Shown in pieces: positions 15,769-23,544 of a DNA stretch of 64,000 nt. This stretch comes from Rhizobiaceae bacterium. Its GTDB lineage: Bacteria > Pseudomonadota > Alphaproteobacteria > Rhizobiales > Rhizobiaceae. Numbering within the stretch: the first letter of the stretch is position 1; each line of letters begins with the position of its first letter. The stretch covers positions 1,116,001-1,180,000 of the forward strand of contig JAMLJC010000001.1 of the NCBI GenBank assembly GCA_023953845.1, read 5' to 3'. The position numbers and the translations under genes are program-made. The notes under the pieces are model-generated. The model was not told where the DNA came from. It made no database searches and saw only the letters and a program-made list of their open reading frames with translations.

Positions 15769-17736
15769 TCAGAACGATCCCCTGATGCCGAGGAATGCGG
15801 TGCGTCCCTGCGTATTGTAGCCGAACACTTCCTCGTATCGCTCGTCGAAAAGATTCTCGACGCGCCCATAGGCCTCGAAATTGTCGTTGAACCTGAAGCT
15901 GCCGCCGATGTTCACGACCGTATAGGCATCAAGCGTCACCCGGGGCGGCAGGCTCGGCACGAAGGCCACGTCCTCCATCCGGCCGTTGAACACGGCCTCC
16001 CCGAAGACGCGCGCGCGGTTGTCGTAAAACACATAGGCCGCGCCGATCGATCCGGAATGCTCCGGCCGGCGCACCTCGGCCAGCCGCGGCCCTCCGGCGA
16101 AGGTCTGCTCCGTCGCGTCGGTATAGGTATAGGTCGCGTTGGCGCTGAAGCCGTTGAAGAGATCGAGCGTCGCCGAGATCTCGACGCCCTGGCGCTTGCT
16201 CTTGCCGTCGCGATTGACCGGCGAGGACAGGAAGTCCGGCGGTCCGCCGAAGACGGTCGCGATCTCGTTGGTGAGGTTCTGGTTGAAATAGGTCACGTCG
16301 AGGACGAGCCGCCGGTCAAAGAACCCCTGCTCGACGCCGATGTCCCACCCCAAACTCTTTTCCGGCACGAGGTCGGGATTGCCCGCGAAGGTCGAGGGGA
16401 TGTAGCCGAACTGCTCGAAGAAGGTCGGATTGGTGACACCGGTGCCCACCGACGTATGCAGCCGCGTCTCGCTGCCGGGGATCTTCCACGCGCCGCTGAG
16501 GCTGTAGGTCGTCGCGTCGCCGAACCTGTCGTTGAAATCGCGGCGCACGCCGGCGTTCAGGTAGAACTGGTCGAGGAAGGCGCCCCGATATTCGCCGACG
16601 AGCGAATGGCTCTCGCGGCGGAACGTCTCGTCCAGATGCGACGGCGCGAAGGTCTCGCGCTCCCATTCGTAGCCGCCGGTGATCTGGTGCGTGGCCGCCA
16701 GAAAGCCCGGCGTATCGAACTGATAGCTCGCCTGATAGGTGCCGTTGAGACGGTCGCCGTCGTTCGAGGACAGCATGCCGTCGCTGAAATTCTCGCGATG
16801 GACGTCGCTGCCGGTGAAGCGGGCTTTTTGCGTCAGTGCGCCGTCGAGAGAGACGTAGGTCGCGCCGACCGAGCCGAAGAACTCCTGCGTGGAGGTCCAG
16901 TCGTCGCTGTCGATCACCAGCCCGTAATAGGGGCCTGGCGCATAGTCGGGCGCGCCGCCGCTGGAAAAATCCTGGCCGTCCACGTCGCTCTTGCGGTCGA
17001 CATAGCGCAGCGTGCCGTCGACGGTGAAGTTCTCCGAGAGATCGACCGTGAACTTTCCGTTCAGCGTGGTGTTGCGATCGCCATCCTTCTCGTTGCCGAA
17101 ATCGGAGATGTTGAACCCCTCTGTGCGGCGGAACGCGCCGGACAGCGCGACGTCATAGTTTTCCGCGCCGCCGGACAGCGCCACGCCGCCGAGGAAGGTG
17201 CCGTCCGTGCCGGCTTCGGTGCGGGCGTTGACACGAAACCCGTCGCGCTCGCCGCGCCTGGTGATGATGTTGACCACGCCGGCGGTGGCGTTGGAGCCCC
17301 AGAACGCGCTTTGCGGCCCACGCAAGACCTCGATACGGTCTATGTCTTCGACCAGCAGGCTGCCGAAGTCGAATTCGCCGGACGATGTCTCGCTGGCTTC
17401 CACGCCGTCGATCAGCACCAGCAGATGGTTCGCCTCGGCGCCGCGCACGCGCACCTGCGTCATGCCGCCGAAGGAACCCGTGCGCGACACGGCGAAGCCC
17501 GGCACCTGCCGCAGCGCGTCCGCCACATAGCGCACCTGATTGCGTTCGAGCTGCTCGCCGGTGATGACGGTAAAGGCCCGTCCCGACTTCTCCTGCTCGA
17601 CCGGCGTCAGGCCCTCCGTGACCAATACCGGAGAAAGCTCGATCGTTCCGTCGTCGCGTGTCTCAGCGTCCTGCGCGCAGGCCGCACCGGTCATCGCCAG
17701 CGCCACGGTGCCGGCCCAAAAAATCTTCGTCTGCAT
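15769..17736 (-). CDS. btuB: TonB-dependent outer-membrane receptor, BtuB-like
   Basis: A 655-residue receptor with signal peptide ending near GAACAQ, a TonB-box-like ELSPVLVTE, and a plug domain (QVPGFAVSRTGSFGGMTQVRVRGAEANHLLVLIDGVEA, then IEVLRGPQSAFWGSNATAGVVNIITR). The beta-barrel repeats end in the aromatic FLGIRGSF terminus required for outer-membrane assembly. The length and DG(V/I)E plug match BtuB. I chose the ATG at 17736 over an upstream in-frame TTG. A cobalamin riboswitch lies about 200 nt upstream in the leader, so expression should drop when B12 is plentiful. Confidence 0.88.
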   Translation of the reverse strand: MQTKIFWAGTVALAMTGAACAQDAETRDDGTIELSPVLVTEGLTPVEQEKSGRAFTVITGEQLERNQVRYVADALRQVPGFAVSRTGSFGGMTQVRVRGAEANHLLVLIDGVEASETSSGEFDFGSLLVEDIDRIEVLRGPQSAFWGSNATAGVVNIITRRGERDGFRVNARTEAGTDGTFLGGVALSGGAENYDVALSGAFRRTEGFNISDFGNEKDGDRNTTLNGKFTVDLSENFTVDGTLRYVDRKSDVDGQDFSSGGAPDYAPGPYYGLVIDSDDWTSTQEFFGSVGATYVSLDGALTQKARFTGSDVHRENFSDGMLSSNDGDRLNGTYQASYQFDTPGFLAATHQITGGYEWERETFAPSHLDETFRRESHSLVGEYRGAFLDQFYLNAGVRRDFNDRFGDATTYSLSGAWKIPGSETRLHTSVGTGVTNPTFFEQFGYIPSTFAGNPDLVPEKSLGWDIGVEQGFFDRRLVLDVTYFNQNLTNEIATVFGGPPDFLSSPVNRDGKSKRQGVEISATLDLFNGFSANATYTYTDATEQTFAGGPRLAEVRRPEHSGSIGAAYVFYDNRARVFGEAVFNGRMEDVAFVPSLPPRVTLDAYTVVNIGGSFRFNDNFEAYGRVENLFDERYEEVFGYNTQGRTAFLGIRGSF

Positions 17737-17939
17737 TCCTGCCCCCAAACGGCATCGGCGGGACGACGGACGTCATCCCGTGGTTTCCTGAAAACCGCAG
17801 GCAGGCAGATTCGACGGGCAATCGACTTGCGACAGACATTACACCCTCGGCCGTCTCCGGCATGCGGCAACACTTCTCACGTGTCACCGCCACGGACGAC
17901 CGCGCCTGACCACACCCCGTGGACAAGCATGGGTGACCG

Positions 17940-18135
17940 GAACAGGCAGGTCTCCTGACTTCCGCGTCATCGCCTTCTCCCGCCTTCCCGGAAGTCCGAG
18001 GACCGCCAGTGGCATCGTGGAAAAAGGCTCAACGGTTACAGTTGCGGGGGCAGCTGCGGCTTTGGCCGGTTCCGGCCTCACCGCATTCCCTTTTCATCCG
18101 CCTCTCGGCGGAACCAGTTCCGTCGTCACGTTAGG
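17940..18135 (-). ncRNA. Cobalamin riboswitch
   Basis: The minus strand carries the B12 box GTCAGGAGACCTGCCTG (17943-17959) and, upstream of it, the core GCTGCCCCCGCAACTGTAA, with GGGAATGCGGTGAGGCC before that. These are hallmark segments of the cobalamin riboswitch in correct order. It leads the btuB transcript; whether it acts on translation or by termination is not clear from the sequence. Confidence 0.92.
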
Positions 18136-18173
18136 AAAATGCGCCGCCATTTGTCAATGCGCCGCGACGCGGC

Positions 18174-18875
18174 TCAAGGCGCTGCGACACTTATGGCCGG
18201 GCCTGCACAGGCAATCGATCCTCTTTCCGCACACCATTCACCCGCCGCCTTGAGGGTGGCCGCATAGACGCTGCTTCCAATAGCCTCGCCGACCGGGGTG
18301 TGCATCCCGGCAAAGGACTCGTGGTTCGGCCCATCCGGCGCACTGATGACAACGCAGTCCGTCCCGGTTCCCGTGACGATCTCCTGCTGGTCCGGTCGTC
18401 TGTATCCGACCTCAAGCAACGCTACCGTTCGCGCCTGGGTTGCGAGTGACAATGCCTCCAGCAGCGCCGCATCCGAAAGCGGAACGGACACGGCGCAAAG
18501 GATGTTGATCGTCCCGACGTTGCATGGATGCAGATCGGACCGAACCCGCTTGCCGACATGTTCGCCGTTATTGAGACCGAGCGTTACGACGCAGTCGGCG
18601 TTGACATGCTCCACACAACTCAATGCGCGTTCGTATCGCGACACATTGCGCGCCGTCATGAGGCCAACGGCCTCGCCGAGGCCACGCTGCATCAGCTTTC
18701 CGGCAAACCATGTCACGGGATCTGTTGTGTGTCGCAATTCCTCATTGCCGACCTCCAGCCACGCAACCTCGCGGGAACGGACAAAGCCTGGCCGACTGAC
18801 GGCCCAACTCGCCATGGTCTGCATTTCGGTGAAGCGCGCCAGAAGCCACGGCCGTTCACAAGTGATCTGAAACAA
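18174..18875 (-). CDS. cbiZ: Adenosylcobinamide amidohydrolase
   Basis: A 233-residue CbiZ-family protein. Conserved segments: LMTARNVSRYERAL (about 72-85), CVVTLGLNNGEHVG, GTINILCAVSVPLSDAALLEAL, ATQARTVALLEVGYR, TGTGTDCVVIS, and the C-terminal HTPVGEAIGSSVYAATL. CbiZ removes the aminopropanol-side moiety from adenosylcobinamide to give adenosylcobyric acid for salvage. The start is a TTG at 18875, chosen because GAGAGG lies just upstream and the next residues align with the family N-terminus. It lies upstream of the riboswitch, so that switch does not control it directly. Confidence 0.85.
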   Translation of the reverse strand: MFQITCERPWLLARFTEMQTMASWAVSRPGFVRSREVAWLEVGNEELRHTTDPVTWFAGKLMQRGLGEAVGLMTARNVSRYERALSCVEHVNADCVVTLGLNNGEHVGKRVRSDLHPCNVGTINILCAVSVPLSDAALLEALSLATQARTVALLEVGYRRPDQQEIVTGTGTDCVVISAPDGPNHESFAGMHTPVGEAIGSSVYAATLKAAGEWCAERGSIACAGPAISVAAP

Positions 18876-19105
18876 AGGAACCCTCTCTTCTTACATCCAC
18901 CACTTTGCCCCGAATCCGCGAGAATACACCACCGGTGCTCGCCTAGGACTGCGTTGGCCGCTGCATCCATCAAATCATTGCTGTGCTTCCAGCCGGGACG
19001 AATGTGGATGGACGTCGCCGCCTCCATTGGACAAGACGTGTGAACGCAGGATGCCGGGCTCCGGCTCGGCGCGATGTCACAACAAGTCGAGTGGCGCTGG
19101 ATAGC

Positions 19106-19927
19106 ATGACCCTTACAGACGAAAGACCCGGCGTCATCCCGGATACAGCAGTGCTCTCGCGCTTTTGCGATGAACTGGCCGAAGGCGCGCGCAAGATCGC
19201 GCTGACATATTTCCGCAGCCCCGTCGCCTACGAGCGCAAGGCCGATCTTTCGCCGGTTACGGTCGCCGATCAGGCGATCGAGGCCTATCTGCGCGATCGT
19301 ATCCAGGAACGTTTCCCCGATCACGGGATCGTCGGCGAGGAAGCGGAGGAAAAGGCCGGGACGCGCTTCACCTGGTACATAGATCCCATCGACGGAACCA
19401 AGAGCTTCATTTCGGGCATGCCGCTGTTCGGCATCCTGGTCGCGCTTTATGACACGGAGCGCCGCGCGCCGGTGGTCGGCATGATAGACATGCCTGCATT
19501 GGACGAGCGCTGGATCGGCGACGGCAGTGCGACCTATCTGAACGGAAAGCGCGTTCACGCAAGCAACTGCGAGAGCATCGGCGACGCACAGATCTACACC
19601 TCCTCGCCGGATATGTTCTCCACCGATGAATGGGCCATCTACGACCGTTTGAGCCGCCGCGCGGCCTTCCGCCGGTTCGGCGGCGACTGCTATCTCTATG
19701 CGCTGCTGGCGTCCGGCTTCTGCGATCTGGTGGTCGAGATGTCGCTGAAGCCGTTTGATTTCATGGCGCTGATCCCGGTGATCGAGGGTGCCGGCGGTGT
19801 CATTCGGGACTGGGAGGGTGCGGTTCTGACGCCCTCGTCGGACGGCAGGGTCGTGGCGGCGGCCACCGAAAAGCTGTTGCAGCATGCGTTGGCCGACACC
19901 GCTGGAGCAGGAGCGCGGCCATCATGA
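19106..19927 (+). CDS. Inositol monophosphatase-family phosphatase (HisN-like)
   Basis: A 273-residue Mg-dependent phosphatase with GEEAEEK (first metal Glu), WYIDPIDGTKSF (metal Asp pair and Thr) and the C-terminal KPFDFMALIPVIEGAGG. The spacing and the DGTKSFISG loop resemble histidinol-phosphate phosphatases of the HisN type, but no his genes are nearby. I chose ATG 19106 because the longer frame upstream is basic and lacks family similarity. Its stop overlaps the next gene's ATG (ATGA), so the two are translated together, which hints at a substrate linked to the phospho-lyase-like enzyme. Confidence 0.85.
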   Translation: MTLTDERPGVIPDTAVLSRFCDELAEGARKIALTYFRSPVAYERKADLSPVTVADQAIEAYLRDRIQERFPDHGIVGEEAEEKAGTRFTWYIDPIDGTKSFISGMPLFGILVALYDTERRAPVVGMIDMPALDERWIGDGSATYLNGKRVHASNCESIGDAQIYTSSPDMFSTDEWAIYDRLSRRAAFRRFGGDCYLYALLASGFCDLVVEMSLKPFDFMALIPVIEGAGGVIRDWEGAVLTPSSDGRVVAAATEKLLQHALADTAGAGARPS

Positions 19928-21273
19928 CCGGGACGGTTCGTCCGGACGATCAGTTCCGGACCATCCTCACGCTCAACGCCTTCGATCCACATGCGAGCGC
20001 TCCGCTCGACGATTCGCTCGACCGGCTCGTCAAGCGCCGGCTTCGGAACTCGGGCGAAAGCTCGGTGCTTTTCTACCGTGAGCCGATCAACCCGATATCG
20101 GCGCAAGGCCAGTTCATTCAGGGCGCGGACGGACGACGCTATCTGGACTTCTACAACAATGTGCCGTCGATCGGTCATTGCCATCCCCGCGTCGCCGAAG
20201 CCGTCTACCGGCAGATGCTCGCGGTCAACAGCCATTCCCGCTATCTCTACGAAACGGTCGAGACCTACGCGGAAGAGCTTCTGGCCACCTTCCCCGCCGA
20301 GCTCTCAAAGGTGGTGTTCACCTGCACCGGCAGCGAGGCCAACGACCTCGCCCTGCGGCTAGCGCGCTGCGCCAGCGGCGGCCATGGCGTCGTCGTGACG
20401 CGCGCCGCCTATCATGGGAACACCGCCGCGGTGACCGAGGTCTCGCCGTCTTCCTACAAGAAGGGCGAACCGCCGGCCTTCGTGAAGGTCATCGATCCGC
20501 CAGATCCGAAACTGTACGGCCCGGACCTTGCAGAAGGCTTCGCGGCGGCGGTCGCCAATGCGATTTCGGAGTTGAAGGCGGAAGGCCATGGCTTCGCCTG
20601 CCTGCTGGCCGACACGATCTTTTCGAGCGACGGCGTCTACAGTGACCCGCCGGGGTTCCTCGCCCCTGCGGTGGAGCGCACACGGGCGGCGGGCGGCCTT
20701 TTCGTGGCCGACGAAGTGCAGCCGGGCTTTGGCAGGACCGGCGCCGGCATGTGGGGATTTGCACGGCATGGCGTCGTGCCCGATATCGTGACCATGGGCA
20801 AACCCATGGGCAACGGCTTTCCCATCGGAGGCGTGGTCAGCCAGCCGGGCCTGATGGAGACGCTTGTCGAACAGTTCGGCTACTTCAACACATTCGGCGG
20901 AACGCCGGCCGCCGCGGCGGCCGGACAGGCAGTGCTCGACGTCATCCGGGAAGACGGCCTGATCGCCAATGCGGAGGCCGTGGGGCGTTTCCTGCGATCC
21001 GAACTGACCGCGCTCGCCAAGGGCTCCGAGTTCTTGGAGGACGTGCGCGGCAGCGGGCTCTATATCGGCGTATCCGTCGCGTCGCGGCGCAAGGGCGCCA
21101 GCGCGAACGACGACGGGGCGAGCCGCATCGTCAACAGGCTGCGCGAGCGCGGCATTCTGATCGGGATCGCGGGCGAACGCGCCGACGTCCTTAAGATCAG
21201 GCCGCCGCTCTGCGTCACGCGCGCCGATGCCACCACGCTTGTGGAGCAGCTCGCTGCCGTCATCAGCGAGTGA
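19924..21273 (+). CDS. Class III PLP enzyme, phospho-lyase-like (AGXT2L/ETNPPL type)
   Basis: A 449-residue class III aminotransferase-fold enzyme with PLP Lys in TMGKPMGNGFP and Asp in FVADEVQPGFGRTG. The N-terminal half (YLDFYNNVPSIGHCHP, VNSHSRYLYETVETYAE, TGSEANDLALRLAR, AYHGN, EVSPSSYKKG) follows the pattern of mammalian ethanolamine-phosphate and phosphohydroxylysine phospho-lyases more than ordinary omega-transaminases. Such enzymes eliminate phosphate and ammonia from a phosphorylated amino alcohol to give an aldehyde. Two kinases of the matching family lie at 33053-34950 on the same strand. The activity is inferred; a conventional transaminase is the alternative. Confidence 0.75.
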   Translation: MTGTVRPDDQFRTILTLNAFDPHASAPLDDSLDRLVKRRLRNSGESSVLFYREPINPISAQGQFIQGADGRRYLDFYNNVPSIGHCHPRVAEAVYRQMLAVNSHSRYLYETVETYAEELLATFPAELSKVVFTCTGSEANDLALRLARCASGGHGVVVTRAAYHGNTAAVTEVSPSSYKKGEPPAFVKVIDPPDPKLYGPDLAEGFAAAVANAISELKAEGHGFACLLADTIFSSDGVYSDPPGFLAPAVERTRAAGGLFVADEVQPGFGRTGAGMWGFARHGVVPDIVTMGKPMGNGFPIGGVVSQPGLMETLVEQFGYFNTFGGTPAAAAAGQAVLDVIREDGLIANAEAVGRFLRSELTALAKGSEFLEDVRGSGLYIGVSVASRRKGASANDDGASRIVNRLRERGILIGIAGERADVLKIRPPLCVTRADATTLVEQLAAVISE

Positions 21274-22498
21274 CGAGTTCCTCGAGCACGCCGGTCAGCC
21301 AGGCCGCGCCGAGCTGAAGGTCGGCCGGATCGCTCCACTCGTCCGGATGGTGGCAGAGGCCGGCGCGGCTTGGCACCGTCAGCATCAGCGCCGGGCAAAC
21401 TTCCGACATCATCAGCGCATCGTGGCCGGCGATCGTGTCGGCGGAAACCGGGTTCACGCCCATGCTCGCAGCAACGCTCTCCGCGATCGCGCCGAGTTCA
21501 GGGCTGAAGGTGCCGGGAATGCGCAGGTCGTCGCGCACGATCTCGTAGCCGACGCGCGCTTCCGCGGCAGCCGCCTCGATGGCCTCCAACAGCTTGCGAT
21601 AGCAGTCTGCGATGAGGTCGCCGTCCGCGGAGCGCAGCTCGACGGAGAGCGTCGCTGCGGAAGGCACTGCATTCTGCGAGTTCGGCTCGACGATCAGCTT
21701 GGCGACCGATGTGTGCAGCGCGAGCGGCGGCGCCTCGTCGGCCATGGAACGCACCACGGCGATGATGCGCGCCGCGGCAAACAGGGCGTCACGTCGCCGC
21801 GCCATCGGGGTTGGGCCGGTATGCGAGGTCTCGCCGAGAAAACGGATGTCGATCTTGTGGGCTCCCCACCAGCGGCGGAAGATGCCGAGACGCGCGCCGG
21901 CGGTTTCGAGCATCTCGCCGCACTCGACATGCAGCTCGACATAGGCGGAGGGAAAGGGCGGCGGCGCGTCTTTCCCGAGGAAGCCGATCGCCGCCAGCGC
22001 CTCGCGCGCCGTGACGCCATCCTTGTCGGGCCGGTCGAGCTCGACGTCGGGATCAGAGCGGCCGACATAGGCCGCCGAACCGAGGAAGGTGCGGAAGCGG
22101 GCGCCCTCCTCGCCGGTCCAGGCGACCACGGCGAGATTGGCCTTGGCGGCGCCTTCGCTGCCGGCGAACCGGGCCTTCAGCTCGGCCACGGCGGCCAGGG
22201 CGGCGATAACGCCATATGCGCCGTCATAGCGGCCGCCGAAGGGCTGGCTGTCAATGTGCGAGCCCGCCATGACGAGCGGTGCATCCGGTCCGGCGAGTTC
22301 GGCGATGCCGAATATGTTGCCCATGCGATCGACGCGCACTTCGAGGCCGGTCTCCCGCATCCATGCGACCAATTGCCGGCGCGCCGCTCCGTTGGCGGGC
22401 GTTGCCTCCATGCGGTCGACGCCGCCATCGCCTGTCGAGCCGATCTCGGAGAAGGCATCAAACCATTCGACGAATCCGCGCGGACAACGAACTTGCAT
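21263..22498 (-). CDS. Zn-dependent M20-type amidohydrolase (hydantoinase/carbamoylase family)
   Basis: A 411-residue enzyme of the N-carbamoyl-L-amino-acid hydrolase/allantoate amidohydrolase group. Metal ligands are visible: His in AGSHIDSQPFGGRYDG, Asp in the same block, Glu-Glu in TGEEGARF, His in VELHVECG and the final His in AGLCHHPDEWSDP. The dimerisation lid has FLGETSHTGPTPMARRRDA. I chose ATG 22498, with GGGAG upstream, over a longer frame of unlikely sequence. Its end overlaps the convergent PLP-enzyme gene by 11 bases. Substrate is unknown; ureido or N-carbamoyl amino acids are usual. Confidence 0.85.
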   Translation of the reverse strand: MQVRCPRGFVEWFDAFSEIGSTGDGGVDRMEATPANGAARRQLVAWMRETGLEVRVDRMGNIFGIAELAGPDAPLVMAGSHIDSQPFGGRYDGAYGVIAALAAVAELKARFAGSEGAAKANLAVVAWTGEEGARFRTFLGSAAYVGRSDPDVELDRPDKDGVTAREALAAIGFLGKDAPPPFPSAYVELHVECGEMLETAGARLGIFRRWWGAHKIDIRFLGETSHTGPTPMARRRDALFAAARIIAVVRSMADEAPPLALHTSVAKLIVEPNSQNAVPSAATLSVELRSADGDLIADCYRKLLEAIEAAAAEARVGYEIVRDDLRIPGTFSPELGAIAESVAASMGVNPVSADTIAGHDALMMSEVCPALMLTVPSRAGLCHHPDEWSDPADLQLGAAWLTGVLEELVTR

Positions 22499-22758
22499 TC
22501 CAGTCTCCCTGATCGGCGGCCGGCACGGCCGCCTGCCCGGCACAATGCGGGCCAACGCCTTTATCACAAACGCTTCGGCTTCCACCTTTTCAATGTCCGG
22601 AATGGCTGGCGAACGGGACAGCAAAGGAAGAGTGAAGATCAAGAGATGTCGGGTACGGAAGCGACGCCATAGAACCGGACGACCGGGAGCGCCGGCGTGC
22701 CGGCAGTTGCCGACCGACTGTCCGAAGTGCTGGTAGAAAACAGACACGGATATCGCGC

Positions 22759-23544
22759 ATGAATGCCATCGGAATATCGGCCGTCATTTCTGATCTGGAC
22801 GGCGTCGTCTATCGCGGCGAGGAAGCAATTCCCGGCTCGATCGAAACGATCAGGGAGTGGGCGCGGCGCGGCATTCCCTATGCCTTCGTCACCAACAATG
22901 CGACGAAATCAGCCGAGGCGTTCGCCACCAAGATCAGGCGGCTCGGCGCACCGGTTGAGGCGGCGCAGGTCGTGACGTCGGCCGAGGCGACCGCCAGCCA
23001 TTTCGGTACGTCCTTCGCCGATGGAACCCGCACCTTCGCCATTGGCGAAGCCGTGCTGATCGGGGCGCTTGAGCGAGAGGGCGCCGATCTGGTCGATGCC
23101 GACGACGCGGCGGTGGTCGTGCTCGGCTTCGACTACGCGCTGAGCTACGCCAAGCTGCGCACGGCGGTGCGCGCCGTAATGGGAGGCGCGGCGCTCCTTG
23201 TCACCAATCCCGACCTGATTACGCCCGCTGAGCGGGGCTTCGATCCATGCGTGGGCGCGTCGCTGGCGGCGATCACCGCGGCGGTGCCTGCCGCGAGGCC
23301 AGTGATCGTCGGAAAGCCCTCGCCGATCATGATCCGCGAAGCCCTGCGCAGGATCGGCGGCGATCCGCGTTCCACGATCATGGTGGGCGATCAGGTCGCA
23401 ACGGACATCGTTGCAGGACAGGCGGCGGGCCTGCGCTCGTTCCTCGTCCAGAGCGGTGTCGCAATCGGTGAAGACAACCGCGCCGTTCCGGACGCGGTCT
23501 ATCCCAGTCTGTCTCAAATCCCCTTCGACCAGCTCAGCTCCTGA
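22759..23544 (+). CDS. HAD-IIA family phosphatase (NagD/PNPase-like)
   Basis: A 261-residue HAD hydrolase. Motif I is SDLDGVVYRG (nucleophile Asp), motif II FVTNNATKS, the C2-type cap follows, motif III Lys is in VIVGKPSP, and motif IV is MVGDQVATDI. The family dephosphorylates small phosphometabolites such as nucleotides, p-nitrophenyl phosphate and phosphoglycolate. It is transcribed divergently from the M20 hydrolase and ends 11 bases inside the end of the convergent dimethylformamidase-like gene. Nothing else identifies the substrate, but it adds a second phosphatase to a region with two kinases. Confidence 0.85.
   Translation: MNAIGISAVISDLDGVVYRGEEAIPGSIETIREWARRGIPYAFVTNNATKSAEAFATKIRRLGAPVEAAQVVTSAEATASHFGTSFADGTRTFAIGEAVLIGALEREGADLVDADDAAVVVLGFDYALSYAKLRTAVRAVMGGAALLVTNPDLITPAERGFDPCVGASLAAITAAVPAARPVIVGKPSPIMIREALRRIGGDPRSTIMVGDQVATDIVAGQAAGLRSFLVQSGVAIGEDNRAVPDAVYPSLSQIPFDQLSS

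Noticed and set aside
14818..17958. 1046-codon open frame on the plus strand across the btu genes
   Set aside because: It is antisense to btuF/btuB, whose motifs and signal peptides are clear. Its translation is Arg/Ala/Gly/His-rich with no domain, as expected for a high-G+C shadow.
18713..19885. 390-codon minus-strand frame opposite the IMPase gene
   Set aside because: The plus-strand IMPase has all metal motifs and a coupled neighbour; the antisense frame has none.
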